Assembly: GCA_021014325.1 (NCBI GenBank)
Contig: CM037462.1
Span: 15,086,135 to 15,150,134, forward strand
Direction of reading: 5' to 3'
DNA from: Plazaster borealis
Taxonomy: Eukaryota; Echinodermata; Asteroidea; Forcipulatida; Labidiasteridae
DNA length: 64,000 nt
Shown here one piece after another: positions 43,701-54,815 of the stretch (the stretch's first letter is position 1; each line of letters begins with the position of its first letter). Made by a program: the position numbers and the translations under genes. Below the pieces are notes generated by a model. That model saw only the letters and a program-made list of their open reading frames with translations, did not search any database and had not been told where the DNA came from.

Positions 43701-46540
43701 CCTAGCAAGTAGATATAATTATGGTGTTACCGCAAACCAAACATATATTGATACCTCACCATGCAATGCCTCAAATCCTAATGTACAATTATGCAAATCA
43801 CCTTCTGCTTTCTACAGTGGTTGGCACACCATGTGGATGGGGTCAAACGTAACAAAGTCAATTAATTTGCAGGTTATTAATCAGGGTTTCATTGGCCAAA
43901 ATAAAATTGTATTTTTACCTGTAAATCATTCTTGAGAGACCTTTGTCATTACCGTCAATCAGCGTCCCATCAAGGCAACGAAATATGAAAGGGTTGGCAA
44001 GAGATTGCAATAAAATGGGCTCCCATGACTTATAAACTGTACCTGAAATAAAAAGATATGTAAAATATTTTTAAAAATATATAATATTTACAAAATACAG
44101 TATATTAAAATATAAAGAAGTTACAACAAATCTCCAGTAAGTGGCCAGACTGAACAGGTGACCATCACCTCTACAGAGTCATCCTACCACAGTTGAAGGG
44201 GAAGGGATGGGGTTAGGGGAAGGAAGAAGAGGGAGGGGAAGAGGCAAACTGAAAGAAAAAAAGAGACAAAAAGAAGGACTCTCAATACCAGCAGCTAGCG
44301 CAACGGCAGTAAGAAACCCAAGAGCAAATGTTGACAGATTGAAAAGTGAAAATAAATTTTGAACTGTAAAATTCAAGCACACGAGTAAGCCACAGCCAGT
44401 AATAGGCTATTGCATGCTGGAATCTCAGACTTACAACCCATGCCGAAAAACAATGGTGACAGCCAGAATGATCTCTCATAAATCTTGTTTATCCAACAAA
44501 AGGACGAAGGTCTGGAATTGGGGATGATGTAATAATCCTGGAAAAAGGGGGATTTTGAGCATGAATTCCAGTACCCATTGTCCCCCTTTGTGTAAAGCGT
44601 AACACCATGAGTGCATCCATGATGCACGCTACACAATGGAGTGTCCAGGCATGTTAATAGACCACCCACTGTTGACATAAACCCCCCCAAAAGGAAAACA
44701 TATTTTTGCGCAATATACACATCTTCCGGTGTTCTGCAGTAAATGAAGTAAGAGAAAAATTACAAATTGTCATTACTTGCCAGGGTACAGTGCAATGACA
44801 GACTCTGCCGGGACAGTTCCACTTGTCACAAACACTCCAGTTCCTCCTCCAACAATGCTGCTGGGTTGCCGCTCTACAGTGAAACCAAGACTCCTACGCA
44901 TTACATCCAGGCTGTCGCGGCTTACTCTGCTGCTGCCCTCTGTAGTCTGAGCATGGATAGTGTGATTCTGGGACGGCATGGTTGTAGTGAAGTTTCTAAC
45001 TGAAATGGCCGCTGTTAAGCTAGCATTTCCTTTGGGACTACAGTGCAAACTCGCAGTCACATGGTACGGCTTGTTGTGGGTTTCAAATTGTCTTAAGGAA
45101 TACCAGGTCCAGGAAAAAGCCATATTCAATGAGAGTTCTTGTTCTTTCACAGTTTTCAAGTTGCATCTTCTATTTTGTACCAAAAAGAATCTACTCGTGC
45201 AGACATCTTTCAGGAACTTGCTTATTTTTTGGCTCATTGATTTCAGGTATTCAAATCCTTCAATGCAAGATTCCTTACAAGAAAGGTACGATTTCCCTCC
45301 CAAATAGTTTTGTCTGAATGCTGACGCCACACACATTAGTTGGGATGGTACATGAACAGCATCGCTGAAACCTTCCCTCCTGTCTGAGGCCTGGTGACAG
45401 CATTTGGTGGCGACACATTTTTGTTGAGCAGTTCTACACCGTTGGATCACTCCTCCTTCTGACTGCAAATATTGTTTGACAACCTTTTTTGTTGCATCTC
45501 CGCAGGGACCTTTTTTAACACTTTGACCTCCAAATGCATTGGGGTCACCACTCTTGGAAAGAGCAATGAAGAAATCAAGTAAAGACTTTTCAACTTTGCC
45601 ATCAGGGATGATTTTATCATTGCTATCGATCTCAACGGTTCGCACCTTCCTGTAAAGAATTCAATAATGTTACTGTTACTAATCAAAGTGTTAGTGTATT
45701 GAAAACAACAGGCAAACTAAAACTAGTGAGATAAATTTACATGGGACTATGATAATTTATGTGCATATTGTACATGGTAGAAGTAACTTACACACCACTA
45801 ATCACTAAATCAGCTAATCGCAATCAATCATGACTAACAATCCTAACTAAGGCAAGGGGCCATGTCACCTCCAGTCAAATTAGTACAATTATATACCCAG
45901 TAACTGGGGCGCTTCTTAGTACACTCGGTGTAGCGGTCGATGATGTGGTCACCAGTCAAGTTTGCCGCTGATGCATTATGGGTGGGGTAGTAAGTGTACT
46001 ATGATTGAAGTCGATCGTGATGAATGGTTTCTCAGATTGTGGACTTAAAAATCATCAAGTTGGAGCACAAAAAATGATTGTGAGTAAAATTAAATGCCTG
46101 ATGTTTCATCGAGAAGTTCGTACGCAATTTTCAAGCTATTAAAATTGGGTCTTTTTAAGTTTTTGTCATTTTGAGGCATTTTTTGTGGTTGGGTGTTCGG
46201 AAAATCATACTCATAGTAGCAAATTAAGGTTTTCATTTGAATGTATAATGGTTTCCTGGGGCTAGTTAGTACGACATAGGAGTACAGTGCCCCAGTTACT
46301 GGGTATAGTTAGTAGGACAGTAGTAGAAGTAGTACGATTAATAATCTTGCAACTTGCAAGGAAGGGGAAAGAAAGACAAACAAAGAATATGGCGAAGCGA
46401 AACTCGTGAACTTTGAAAAAGAAATGTAATGAAAGTCTAAAGTAATGTTACCTTTTTCTAATGTTTAGAGCAATCCAAGGAACAAATCTGTACTTGTACT
46501 GCTTCCATCGGTTTTGCAAGGTGTTCAACAATTTAGCCAT
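40793..46540 (-). CDS. SETD9: SET domain-containing protein 9, six exons
   Basis: Exons on the minus strand are 46452-46540, 44781-45649, 43919-44042, 42257-42372, 41662-41788 and 40793-40880, giving 470 residues in one continuous frame. The start MAKLLNTLQNRWKQYKYRF then VPWIALN matches the SETD9 N-terminus. From about residue 282, RSLGFTVERQ, GTGVFVTSGTVP and ALYPGTVY open the SET domain. FIFRCLDGTLIDGNDKG, YVNN and the final GEELFSSYFTI follow in family order. The family is a putative lysine methyltransferase of unknown substrate. Intron 2 begins GCAAGT, and only that GC donor restores the conserved YPGTVY junction; the other introns are GT-AG. The protein is about 170 residues longer than human SETD9 (299) because exon 2 carries a long, cysteine-containing insert before the SET domain. 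Confidence 0.94.
41000..41420 (-). repeat. Two tandem tRNA-like repeat units (SETD9 intron 5)
   Basis: Each unit has, on the minus strand, GGCAAGCTC-GTGGTCT-GTG and a TGCTCTAGAATGGCA stretch, then a T-arm-like end (GGTGGGTTCCAATCC in the better copy at 41306-41390). Both are preceded by AATAGATGT and TGCATCAGG or TACATCAGG sequence. The B-box is degraded in the unit at 41066-41150. Confidence 0.65.
41836..41935 (-). mobile_element. tRNA-derived SINE (GGGCTAGATAGCTCA head)
   Basis: On the minus strand GGGCTAGATAGCTCAATTGG and TAGAGCGCCAGCACGTTAAT are followed by a mutated T-arm and TCTTTGTTC. A better copy lies at 60515-60635. It is in SETD9 intron 4. Confidence 0.75.
43232..43750. mobile_element. 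Composite foldback (Penelope-style) in SETD9 intron 3
   Basis: Inverted ends TATGTTTGGTTTGCGGTAAC and GTTACCGCAAACCAAACATA. Inside are head-to-head arms (43303-43370) with CTGACGATGACTAG...CTAGTCGAAAC on the minus strand, and repeated TCTACTCTGCGGCAGTAGAA-like blocks near 43545 and 43650. Similar ends recur at 57066-57240 and 6160-6200. Confidence 0.7.
44190..44290. repeat. Purine-rich tract (SETD9 intron 2)
   Basis: GGGGAAGGGATGGGGTTAGG and GGAAGAAGAGGGAGGGGAAG type sequence. Confidence 0.7.
45892..46307. mobile_element. 416-bp MITE with TATACCCAGTAACTGGGGC ends
   Basis: The 19-bp terminal repeats TATACCCAGTAACTGGGGC and GCCCCAGTTACTGGGTATA are perfect complements, and CTTAGTAC and TTAGTACG continue the pairing weakly. 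It lies in SETD9 intron 1. Confidence 0.85.
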
Positions 46541-47520
46541 CGCAATCACCAACAGTAACACAAAGAAGGAAAGACGACCAAAACTTTACAAGCCCCATTA
46601 GTTTTTCGACTTTTTGTGGAGGCCGCCATATTGAAACACTGGATTGTCAGTCAAGAGAGGGCGCTTGACCACAAATAATATGGTGAATCCACGAAAACTT
46701 GGTCCTTTCTGCGACGCGGTGTACGTACCAGCTTCATACCTCCCCCCTCTCTTCTTGCCGGGGCGGGGTTTGGAGGGGCAGCTAGGCAGCTGTGGGACAG
46801 CACTAATGTAGAACAAGAATCCATCTCTACTGTAACCTCCCCTATGTAATGGCAGTGTTCTTCCCAAATTTGGAAATATTCTTGCGGGGAAAAAATAGGA
46901 GGAGGAAAGAACTCGGAAATTAGCCCCGAGCCAATAAAGACCGAGTTGAACAACAGAAAGCACATCTTTCCATCTTCCATTCACTTCTGCACAGATGTGT
47001 CTTCAGAAACACTGAAATAAAAAATAATACCCACCACCACACTTTGGTATTATTAAGGGAATAACAAGGTAAGGTGGAGAGAAACGGCCCTTGACTGAGG
47101 TCTCGGCTGAGCGCATTTTCTCATCTGACATGGAAGTCAAAGAAAATAGTGTTATTCAGAGTGTTGTTGTAAAGTCTGACCAGGAGATTTTTGTGGGTGT
47201 GAAAATCAACAGTGACCTCTAGTTTCTTTTAGACCCTTTACTGTCTTTTAGACGAGAAGTATTATTATCATCATCTGTAGCTGCGGATAGTTTCCGGAAC
47301 TGGAGCGTTGATGTGATCCTTGCTCTATGATGTGATGGAGTCTATGTTTGTGTCATACTTACTCCAAACAGTCGGGTAGAGAGTTCCAGAGACGCCGCGG
47401 CATGAGGTACAGAAACTCCAGTATAAAGTATTGAACAATGACAAGTGACTATACAACCCCACAGCGCCGGAACTAGGGTAAAACGTTAGGAGGGCACAAG
47501 GGGAAGCACCATTTTGTATA
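46541..47520. promoter_or_regulatory. SETD9 upstream region, no element defined
   Basis: Immediately upstream of the SETD9 start is AAAATGG/GGCCGCCATATTG-type sequence (about 46618-46632) that resembles a YY1-like GCCATNTTG promoter motif; this is inference. Overlapping frames at 46598-46984 on the minus strand lack domain support. Confidence 0.3.
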
Positions 47521-47678
47521 CACTGTAAAAACCGGGGTGTTAAAATTGACACCATGGGTGTGGTCAAATTATTATAGATACCGAACAGAGAATCAAAATT
47601 AACATCATGGTGTTAAAATAACAGCAATGTACTTGTTTTTGAAGAAATTGTCAATTAAACACCCCAGTTTGTGCAGTG
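47521..47678. mobile_element. 158-bp GGTGTTA-type MITE, complete
   Basis: The ends CACTGTAAAAACCGGGGTGT and ACACCCCAGTTTGTGCAGTG are inverted, with internal GGTGTTAAAATAACA. It matches 5413-5606. Confidence 0.85.
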
Positions 47679-47732
47679 TAGAGGGGCACTTCTGGCCAAA
47701 CCACAATGTATAGTTTTCCGTTCGCATTTCTC

Positions 47733-48106
47733 TTAAAGGTATCGTACACGTTTGGTAATGACTCAAATCAAATATTAGCATAAAAACTTGCTTGGTAACA
47801 AGCAACGGAGAGCTGTTGATAGTATAAAACATTGTAGGAAACGACTCCCTCTGAAGTAACGTAGTTTTTGAGAAAGAGGTTTTCTCACTAAAATAATAAA
47901 AACCTCTTGCAAGAAGTTTTTATTCCTATCTGAGAGTACACAAATTTGTACAACAAGGGTGTTTTTTCTTTCATCATTTTCTTGCAACTTCGATGACCAA
48001 TTTTGCCCAAATTTTCAAAGGTTTGTTATTTTATGCATAAATGTTGGGATACCCCAAGTGAGAACACTGGTCTTTGACAATTTCCAAACGTGTCCAGTGC
48101 CTTTAA
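47733..48106. mobile_element. Family A TTAA-type MITE, full length
   Basis: TTAA duplications at both ends; AAAGGTATCGTACACGTTTG to AAACGTGTCCAGTGCCTTT. It keeps the hairpin AAACCTCTTGCAAGAAGTTT. Confidence 0.9.
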
Positions 48107-48229
48107 ACAAATCCTTTTTCAGCGCTCCATGCAATTTACTATTTTGTATAAGATAATCCGACGTGGTAATGAGAACAATATTTTTAAAACGTCGACATTT
48201 ACTCGGGTAATTTTTAATCTCAAAGGTCC

Positions 48230-48312
48230 AGATTTCAAATGGGATGGAGGAGGGGGCACGGACATCAATATTGGTGGGGGCACGTGTCCCCACCCTCGTG
48301 CCCCCCCCCCCC
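48230..48312. repeat. G/C-rich hairpin with C homopolymer
   Basis: GGGGGCACGGACATC, TGGGGGCACGTGTCCCCACC and CTCGTGCCCCCC can pair. It ends in a run of 12 C. Confidence 0.55.
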
Positions 48313-48314
48313 AT

Positions 48315-49115
48315 GTTACGTCGCAACACCATGATGACGATCTGAAACCCCGTTTAGGTTGTACAGTTGAAGGAAGCTTTATACATGTACTACCGGTACG
48401 TCTCGATGATCATCAACTGACACTATTCGTCGTAACACTCCCAGCCCGGTTTCCAAACAATAATTAACTCAACAAACTAAGTTCTCCAAAGGTGATTTGT
48501 TTATTTATTATTTACATCTTATAAAGTAGATCCATGCCTTTCAAAATCTGAAAGGAAAACAAAAACATAAATCGGCCCCGACGAATCCAAAACTTATACC
48601 ATACGGCCCCATCTGTATACGCATGTATTGGTTGGTTAATATTATTCATGTCAACAAACACGTTTGAAATAATCGAATAAAATATGAAAATAAAATAATT
48701 TACAGAAGATAATGACAAAACTTAGTGGAGCAATGCTCCGTTTAGCTCATTAGCAAAAACATTTTGACAGGTAAATATATATAACAATCTTAGAAAAATT
48801 ATGTCAGACATTATTTTTGATCAATATGATGAATTTGAATTCCTTGGAAGGAAAGACATTTTTAAGTTTGAAGCTATTAATAATTGCGTTGCCAAAATGA
48901 AGTAACTTGAGTGATGACATAACAGGATTTTTCACGAATCCTTCTGAAAAGCACAGGAGAAGGACAGATGTTCAAAGTGACTGTTTTTCTTACAATTAAT
49001 ATTTAATCAATTGTGAACTCGATTTCCTTATCGATTGAACACATCTCAAATGAATTTCAGCAAAGATCACCTGCTGTCGTTTTCGTTCAAGCTGGATATT
49101 AAAGAAACTATTTTC
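48315..49115. other. AT-rich spacer, nothing recognised
   Basis: No supported exon or repeat boundary was seen. Confidence 0.4.
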
Positions 49116-49200
49116 CGAATTGGCGGCTACGGCTGTTGATAAGGGAATGATGCAAGCTTCAGCTAGCGGCAGCCGCAACCGCTCATTCGGAAACGGCCTA
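49116..49200. mobile_element. GGCGGCTACGGC-type foldback, short copy
   Basis: TTCCGAATTGGCGGCTACGG and CCGCAACCGCTCATTCGGAA are inverted. It is related to 15488-15622. Confidence 0.65.
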
Positions 49201-49343
49201 ATACACTGGATTTACATGCCTGGTACATGCCTAACACAGTTAGTCATGTCTTTACTGTCCACTTAAAGCAGTTGGACTACCACACCCCTTGGCCAAGATA
49301 CTGAGTCGCTTATAAGAGTCCCTTTGTTTTTACTCGTCTTGTT

Positions 49344-49737
49344 TTAAAGGGCTGTATAATGTTTAGTAATGACTCTGAAAATTAATGGCAATAAAAACTT
49401 ACTTGGTAAGAAGTACAACAGCTTTGGAAAGTATTAATGCCTTTTGAGAAACTTTTCACTTCGAAGTACTTGGGTTATGGAAAAAGATTTCACTTTTTAT
49501 CCCCAACATTTGAGTCTGAGAAGCGTTAGCAGTAACGTTTCTAAGAGTGTGAATTCCAATTGCAGATTATTCTTCCTGCGTAGACATAACCGCTCCAGAT
49601 TTTCGGCAATATCTCACAAACGCTACCACCTTTTGAAATGAAATTTTCACAGATTAGTTTTATGGTATATATCTGCAACTTTATAGGATTGAAACAAACA
49701 GAGGGTTCCAATTACCAAACGTATACAATCCCTTTTA
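49344..49737. mobile_element. Family B TTAA-type MITE, full length
   Basis: TTAAAGGGCTGTATAATGTT to CGTATACAATCCCTTTTA, with AAAAGATTTCACTTTTTATC and GAAGCGTTAGCAGTAACGTT inside. Confidence 0.85.
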
Positions 49738-50137
49738 GTTGGACTACCACACCCCTTTGCCAAGACATTGAGTCACTTTAGACACATTCGTCACACACAC
49801 ATGAAAATGTTGGATGAAAATGTTGTACACTTTCATTAAGTAAGTAAATCGGGATATCAAGTTGTCTAAAACAAATTGGCCTACATGTATGGCTTAAAGT
49901 TGTGAAGTCTTTGCGAAATCCCGAAGGAAGACATTGTGAAAGTTCCTCAACCAGCTAGATTCGTCTTTCGAGAAATATTTCCAAGGTCCACCAGTCCTTC
50001 AAGTATATAGTGATGGTGAAAGTAAGAGTTTCTGTCTTGTACCTGATCCTCATCTTAGAAAAATAAATATCCGTCTGAGCATTGAGATATTTCTATGAGT
50101 ATTCGAAGATGATTCAATAAAAATGGTTTGTGACCAT

Positions 50138-50719
50138 TCATTCATAGTAAGTTGCATGCACCATAACCACGGCGAAAAGGGTGGAGCTCTGGTAGAAAGT
50201 TGAGGCGTAGTTGTCGAGCTGATCGTCCCAGACACTCCGACTGACAATCTTCATCCCTTGCCCGTTAGCGGAGCCCACGATGACATGGACTGCTATCTTG
50301 TACCGGTCGTATTTGAGTTGCTTCACCCTGTTCTTCACGTCTTCGCTCAGTTTCCGGGCGAGCTCCGGTGTCGTGTTCCGGTCGTAGTCGACTCCATCCA
50401 ACATGGACTCCGTCAACTTCTTCAACAGTTTCTCCACCCTCGATGCGTTGAAATGATAGTCTGGATCGGGCTCCATCTGGAACGTGTTATCCATTTGAAT
50501 ACCGCTGTGTGTTGCAGCGGAGCTTAGCTTTCCCGTGCTGGGGGCGATACTCGGTGCCAGGGAGAATTTCCGCGTCATCACCATGCCACGACCGCCGTTC
50601 GTTCCTGGCTGAAACTTGGTGTTGGAACCGGACAGTTGCCCGGGAACATTCAATTTTGGAGACGGACTGCCTCGTGGAGTCGTCTCGGCGATGTTTTGCA
50701 TTTTTCTTTGTCCATCCAT
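50138..50719 (-). CDS. Tctex1-domain dynein light chain-type protein (DYNLT4/5-like)
   Basis: One uninterrupted exon encodes 193 residues, starting MDGQRKMQN. Residues 1-80 are low-complexity and rich in Ser, Pro, Thr and Gly (TTPRGSPSPK), probably disordered. Residues about 82-193 form a complete Tctex1 domain: NTFQMEPDPDYHFNASRVEK at the entry, YKIAVHVIVGSANGQGMKI and SRSVWDDQLDNYASTFYQ in the middle, and a final SSTLFAVVMVHATYYE beta strand typical of TCTEX1D1/TCTEX1D4 (now DYNLT5/DYNLT4). These proteins act as dynein light chain-like subunits or ciliary adaptors. I cannot separate DYNLT4 from DYNLT5 by eye, so I give no symbol. The lack of introns suggests retroposition or ancestral loss. 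The family B MITE at 49344-49737 lies 3' of it. Confidence 0.9.
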   Translation of the reverse strand: MDGQRKMQNIAETTPRGSPSPKLNVPGQLSGSNTKFQPGTNGGRGMVMTRKFSLAPSIAPSTGKLSSAATHSGIQMDNTFQMEPDPDYHFNASRVEKLLKKLTESMLDGVDYDRNTTPELARKLSEDVKNRVKQLKYDRYKIAVHVIVGSANGQGMKIVSRSVWDDQLDNYASTFYQSSTLFAVVMVHATYYE

Positions 50720-52495
50720 TCTCTTGAAGATAAAGTTACCTTACCAACTCACGTTTCAATCTTAACACTAAAATGAGCGCCAATTATTGATAAAGACAAT
50801 CGATGATTGGGCTCTACATCATAATGTTTGTGTGAAATAAACTGAAACAATAAAACGGTCGTATCAAAATCAGATTTCAATTGTCCCGAAAGTGAAATTC
50901 CTCAAACGTCTCAACTTATCCACTGCTCCAGACGATGGTATCCACAAACAAAAGTGTCAGGTAGCGCTCTTATCTTTCAAAATGTTAGTGGTCAAAGTGT
51001 GATAGCTGTCTACATCACGACCATTTCCATACTTGTTTTCAATCAAAGTTTCCACAAGCTGTCTATGTATCGGAAGGTAGACCAATTCCTCGAGTAAGAA
51101 AACCCAGGTTACATAAACACCGATGCTTGGCACTTTAATCCAGTCATGCTCTCCAGAAGTCTGCCCTGGTTTGAGTACGGTGTCACCAGTGATCCTACCA
51201 CTTGCACACACCAGCCACCAGCACATCAAAAGAAGTAATACCTCTTCAATGCAAATACGTTCTATAGCCTTTTAGTACTTTTGCAACCGAACCATCGATG
51301 CTTAAAATAGAGCAATACGGCCATAAACGCTTCCCCCTTTGTGTTGGATCCGTTTAGCTGCTGGTCGAGCGAGAGCTTACAATTTTACATAATGACATCT
51401 CCAGCACAGATTTACAATATCCTCTTGGCTCAAAATCTCATACAGCTCAGTAAAGCTGAATTACATTGGAGATTTGCTCTATGTGTGGAGACGTACCATT
51501 AATGTTTTGTTGAACTCCGGAGAGAAGTCCAGAAGAGGTACTTCATGTAAAGTGAACGTGTAATCTTTCCCTGTGGATTGTGTTTGGTTAAGGTCCTATA
51601 TAAACCGATTTGGATGTGATCTTAAAATGACTCGAGCGTGAAACCTTGTTCTGCCCGGGGCGGGGATTCTGAAGCTTTTGTCTGCCTAAATTCCTTTACA
51701 TCACGATTGAGGATTTGTGTTTGTATTGACGACATGGGATGACCAGCCTCGCCACAAAAGAGATCCTGCATGCTTCTCTTTTGATAAGAGGTATATGGAC
51801 TTTACTTCCCCTTAGCGACAGTAAACAGCAACAGGCATAATGTATTTACGCAGAAAACTAAATAAGGGAACACGACTTATGAAGTCGGACAATATTGACT
51901 TTGAAGAGAGTGAGAACTCGTAACGACCGAATAAGAATGATAATCCCCGGGCTAAATTAGAAGAGGGGGTAATGGCGCAGAGCAACGAGCAGCAACCAAC
52001 TGTGTTGGCGTAACCATGGAGGAAGGATAACCATGGCGTAACTAAGGGGGGACGGGGCACGTGTGGGAGGGGGGAAATGCCAATGAAAGCGATACCCAAA
52101 TGACACCTCGAAAGTTCGGATATTATATACAAGGATGTGAAAATTAAATGCACATGTTATATTTATTTCAATACTTCAGAGTTACACAAACATAAACAAA
52201 AGTCTTATACATATCTGATCATAGTTCAGTCTTCATGCAAAATTTAAGGCAAACATAGAATAAACTGTTTATATATATACGGAGCATTTTTTCAAAATAG
52301 GTGATGTACGGTACGACTTTATGGGACTTTTTTGTTTATTTAATATTTAATATTTAATTTTTATTGTTTTACAGTTTAGATTGAAGTGAGGCGCGGCATT
52401 GATAACAATTGTTGCTGCACGGCTGTTCTCGTCCACTTTTAATTAAGATACCGCGGTTTGCAAAACTCTTTGCCATTGTTCAATCAAAGCAAAAA
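50720..52495. other. Upstream of DYNLT-like gene; no gene supported
   Basis: A 90-codon frame at 50957-51229 (-) has reasonable composition but no domain or splice evidence. The 113-codon frame at 51812-52153 (-) is hydrophobic and looks like chance. Confidence 0.35.
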
Positions 52496-52870
52496 AACTC
52501 CAGGGTCAAAATTGACCCAGATATACCCGGTCCAAGGAGGCCTGGGCCGATTTCACAAAGAGGTAAGATCGATCTTAACTGTGTATCAATCTTAACAGCT
52601 AAGCAAAGTGTGGCGCCACAATACAAATCACTATGGTGATATTGACAACTCGTCTTAAGATGAATCTTAGTGCTATGTGAAATCCAGCCCCGACCATTTC
52701 TCGGTCAGGTCGACCCGAAAACTTGTTAAAAGATGGGATTTTAGCTCGGATTCTGCGTCAGTTTGACCCATTTTGGCGGTTATTTTGACACAGATTCAAG
52801 GTCAAACTGACCCAGAAATGGGTATGGCCCTCTTGGACACAGAACCGGGGTCAATTCTGACCCGGGAGTT
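52496..52870. mobile_element. Foldback element with AACTCCCGGGTCA ends
   Basis: The left end AACTCCAGGGTCAAAATTGA and the complement of the right end, AACTCCCGGGTCAGAATTGA, agree. GGGTCA and TGACCC motifs recur throughout. It is split by the element at 52542-52690. Confidence 0.75.
52542..52690. mobile_element. Nested MITE, TGGATTTCACA type
   Basis: The left end CTGGGCCGATTTCACAAAG and the complement of the right end, GGGGCTGGATTTCACATAG, agree. The internal TTAAGAT and ATCTTAA motifs are inverted. Confidence 0.7.
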
Positions 52871-52879
52871 CTTAGAGTG

Positions 52880-54250
52880 AAGGTGCACATTGATAATGTT
52901 GGTAAAGTGATTGCTGGTGGTAAGCCAACTCACTGACTCAATATATACATGGGAATTCTTTTGGTAAATTACTACCACGAATATGGTTACTCTCTTTGAA
53001 CCAAGATACGGTATAGCCTACGTCAACTTTACTCATACTGGTATGCTTACACTCTTTGAAACAACATCATTGGTAATGCCGGTGTCATAGGGGATTTTGT
53101 CTTACGGTGTGTGTGTGTGTGGTCCCCCCACATGGGTTGAAGGAAGTTGAGTCAAGTGATGGTGCTATCATTATCAGACGAATGGAATTTCTACACAATT
53201 CACCGTATGGGGGAACAGAATCTCCTGCCACACTGTCCACTGCTATACCTGAATGCTTACTCTCCGATTCAAGATTGTTATGGCATTGGTAGTGTAGTCA
53301 AAATTGAATTGCTTTTTATAGCGATTGTTAAATAATACAATCATGCATAATTATTATCCGGTTGGGACCCCCTCCCCCGAATGCTTTTTGTGCTTAATCT
53401 CATCTCAATATAACCGGTAAAAGCATCGGTACTTTTGAGGGTCTTGTGTCTATTCTTCTTTAATCTGGAGTTGCATAACCAGCTAATATTAGGCCCCACT
53501 ATTTGGTTTCGTAGAATGGGAAGGTGGTATATCTGAAATTGTGGACGAAGTATTCAAACAATACGGCGTTTAACTAACTAAATTTTGTGAGAAATTTATT
53601 TAATCTATGCAAAAAGTATTCTTTGTACACAAGCGACATAGTTTGTATAGCACCCCACGAAAATTGTTAACACCAAAATAATTTCAAATTGAAACATTCG
53701 ACTACGTGTACTTTTCAGGGACATCTACTGCCCTCAAAATGTTGAACGAACCAACCAAGAACCAACTATAAATTGAAACTTTCTTGAATTAGTTTTGTGT
53801 CCTTATTTCAACTCGTTCTAAACGACTCATCAGAGCAGTGCGATTCCAATAAACAGATTGACAACAACCCGATCCCGCCCTTTCTTCAGCTACACTTGTA
53901 ATCCCCCTTTTCAAAATGATCGATTTTTCGATAACATTCCATTTCGCTTTACTTAACTCGAGATTAATTTATGTATCGATTAGTCGATATAGGTGACAGA
54001 GTGGAATAACACGGTAGAACAACGCAAGCCGAGATAGTTTTCGAGGCGAACGATTATTCGAACAAGCCATGTCGTCAAGGCGATCGCTCGAAGCCAGCTG
54101 CCGATGCAATGGGAGTCGGGTAGGTTGGAATCATTTTCTAAAGGCGAAACATAAGAAGGAAAAAAGATGAGTGTGACAGTAAATGGAAACGCATGTCATG
54201 GTAGAAATTTCGAAGTTGATAAATTTGAGGTTGTATAATAACTCCACTAT
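52880..54250. other. Spacer; (GT)n at 53106-53121, no gene supported
   Basis: A short GTGTGTGTGTGTGTGTGG run is the only clear feature. Confidence 0.45.
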
Positions 54251-54254
54251 AAGA

Positions 54255-54395
54255 AGTAACTAAAATAAATAGTAAACTTGCGTGTACAACCATGAGTTTT
54301 TACACATGGTTGTACCCGCAAGTTTACTATTTATTTTAGTTACCTCTTATTTGTCCACACCATGCAAAGCTTCAAACAACACTTAATAACTACAC
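54255..54395. mobile_element. Penelope-style repeat with 95-bp hairpin
   Basis: AAATAGTAAACTTGCGTGTA and its complement meet around AGTTTTTACACATGGTTGTA. Downstream ACCATGCAAAGCTTC matches 6150-6165. Confidence 0.65.
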
Positions 54396-54422
54396 TCTTT
54401 GCGTTTGGCATGGCGTCTTAGA

Positions 54423-54777
54423 GGCAGGGTATACTTTTAGTAATTACTCCACAAGTTGACCATAAAAACTACTTGGTAAAGAGCACTGGAGAGCTGTTGA
54501 TATTATAAAACTTTGTTAGAAACTACCCCCTTTGAAGTAATGTAGTTTTGAAAAAGAGGTTACTTTTTCATCCACAAATTTGAATCTGAGAAAGGTCTCA
54601 GGTATCTGAAAGCACACAATTCTATGCAACAAGGGTGTTCTTTTCTGTCATTAACTTTCATCAACTTCGATGACCAATTTAACCCAAATTTTCACAGGTT
54701 TGTTATTGTATGCACATGTTTGGTTACACCAAACGAGGACACTGGTCTTTGACAATTACCAAAAGTATACCCTGCCT
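54423..54777. mobile_element. A/D-related MITE in the 3' flank of the Ulp1-like gene
   Basis: Ends GGCAGGGTATACTTTTAGTA and ACCAAAAGTATACCCTGCC. The interior shares AACAAGGGTGTTC, TTCGATGACCAATTTAA and TTTGACAATTACC with family A. It ends about 39 bp from the stop codon of the protease gene, so it is probably in its 3' untranslated region. Confidence 0.8.
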
Positions 54778-54815
54778 TCGAACGACTCCAGAATCAACAA
54801 CAAGATCCTTCACTT

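Noticed and set aside
46598..46984. Two overlapping frames upstream of SETD9 (-)
   Set aside because: Two frames compete over the same DNA, composition is atypical, and no domain or splice support exists.
50957..51229. 90-codon frame (-) starting MMCWWLVCASG
   Set aside because: Plausible composition but no homology I can name and no clear splice partner; left out as a gene.
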